Part shown: positions 63,794 through 64,000 of the stretch, piece by piece | Layout: the number at the start of each line of letters is the position of its first letter | Numbering within the stretch: position 1 is the stretch's first letter | Assembly: GCF_028435365.1 (NCBI RefSeq) | Contig: NZ_JAGTJJ010000010.1 | Coordinates: 124,001 to 188,000, forward strand | Direction of reading: 5' to 3' | Source of the DNA: Polyangium jinanense | Lineage (GTDB): Bacteria > Myxococcota > Polyangia > Polyangiales > Polyangiaceae | DNA length: 64,000 bases | Notes under the pieces: model-generated | Seen by the model: the letters and a program-made list of their open reading frames with translations, nothing else | What the model was told of the DNA's origin: nothing | Databases searched by the model: none | Position numbers and translations under genes: made by a program

Positions 63794-64000
63794 TTACTGC
63801 TGTTCGAGTTGCTCGTAAGGCCAACCGGGCGGCGGCGGGGCCGTCGTCCAGCGGAAGTTTTCGGGCTCGAGGATCGATTCGAGATACTCTCGCCATAGCT
63901 CGAGGATCAATCGATATGTCGACGCCGTCACGAGGACCTGCATGGCCAGGCGACCCGTCCTCGTGGCCTGGTTCGGCCATTCGCTCGAAATTCGCGCCAT
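63794..64000 (-). CDS. Hypothetical protein, cut by the window edge
   Basis: At least 68 aa, running off the right edge; the visible ATG at 64000 may not be the true start. It ends STYRLILELWREYLESILEP and a Pro-rich NFRWTTAPPPPGWPYEQLEQ segment. No family recognised. Confidence 0.5.
   Translation of the reverse strand: MARISSEWPNQATRTGRLAMQVLVTASTYRLILELWREYLESILEPENFRWTTAPPPPGWPYEQLEQQ

Overview
The window looks like a chromosomal piece of a large-genome, GC-rich myxobacterium, probably in or near the Polyangiaceae (Sorangium/Polyangium type). This is inferred from gene content and was not tested by a search. The signs are: many lipoproteins with Gly-rich spacers after the lipid Cys, Cys-rich DUF4215 and EGF-type repeats, a fibro-slime domain protein, three Hanks-type Ser/Thr kinases (two fused to unusual output domains), TPR and Sel1 proteins, and a strong CTC/GAG/GTC codon habit. 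No rRNA, tRNA or CRISPR array was recognised.

Layout. 0-6.5 kb: surface lipoproteins, a divergent SecY paralogue carrying a zinc ribbon and a DUF2007-like tail, and purine nucleoside phosphorylase (deoD). 6.5-14.8 kb: a minus-strand operon around a type VI secretion spike (VgrG with a C-terminal peptidoglycan-binding domain), followed by a large unknown protein with a possible Cys/His/Asp triad (candidate effector), a Cys-rich Sel1 lipoprotein (candidate immunity) and a small unknown protein. 14.9-19.6 kb: membrane protein, phosphatidylserine synthase, a CxxCH lipoprotein and a secreted hydrolase. 19.65-27.1 kb: a scrambled accessory region with imported CTG-biased genes (DUF4177 + CPBP protease; an MBL-fold lipoprotein), two copies of a ~65-bp direct repeat, two transposase 3' remnants, direct repeats flanking a lipoprotein gene, and an 11-copy 43-bp palindromic tandem array.

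27.1-30.7 kb holds the most interesting item: a compact azoline/azole RiPP (LAP/TOMM) locus. It has a 71-aa precursor ending in a Cys/Ser/Thr-rich core, an E1-like leader-binding partner protein, a YcaO cyclodehydratase ending in PHPFP, and a SagB-type FMN dehydrogenase. There is no recognisable transporter, protease or immunity gene.

30.8-41.4 kb: lipoproteins, a PQQ-type sugar dehydrogenase, a DNRLRE-domain lipoprotein, two Opp/Dpp ATPases without permeases, and a Ser/Thr kinase fused to a diiron flavoprotein-like MBL domain. 41.6-50.7 kb: a wHTH-like protein, a kinase-TPR gene divergent from an ECF-type sigma factor, argG, a kinase with a STAS/SpoIIAA-like C-terminus next to a stand-alone protein of that type, and an orphan pseudopilin. 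50.7-64 kb: FAD amine oxidase, thiolase, a GlxA/AraC regulator divergent from an NDH-2-like oxidoreductase, a subtilase, a TPR protein, a neutral-ceramidase-like lipoprotein, a small basic exported protein and a gene cut by the window edge.

Starts were chosen by eye from ribosome-binding sites, signal peptides and overlaps. All family names are from motif recognition only.
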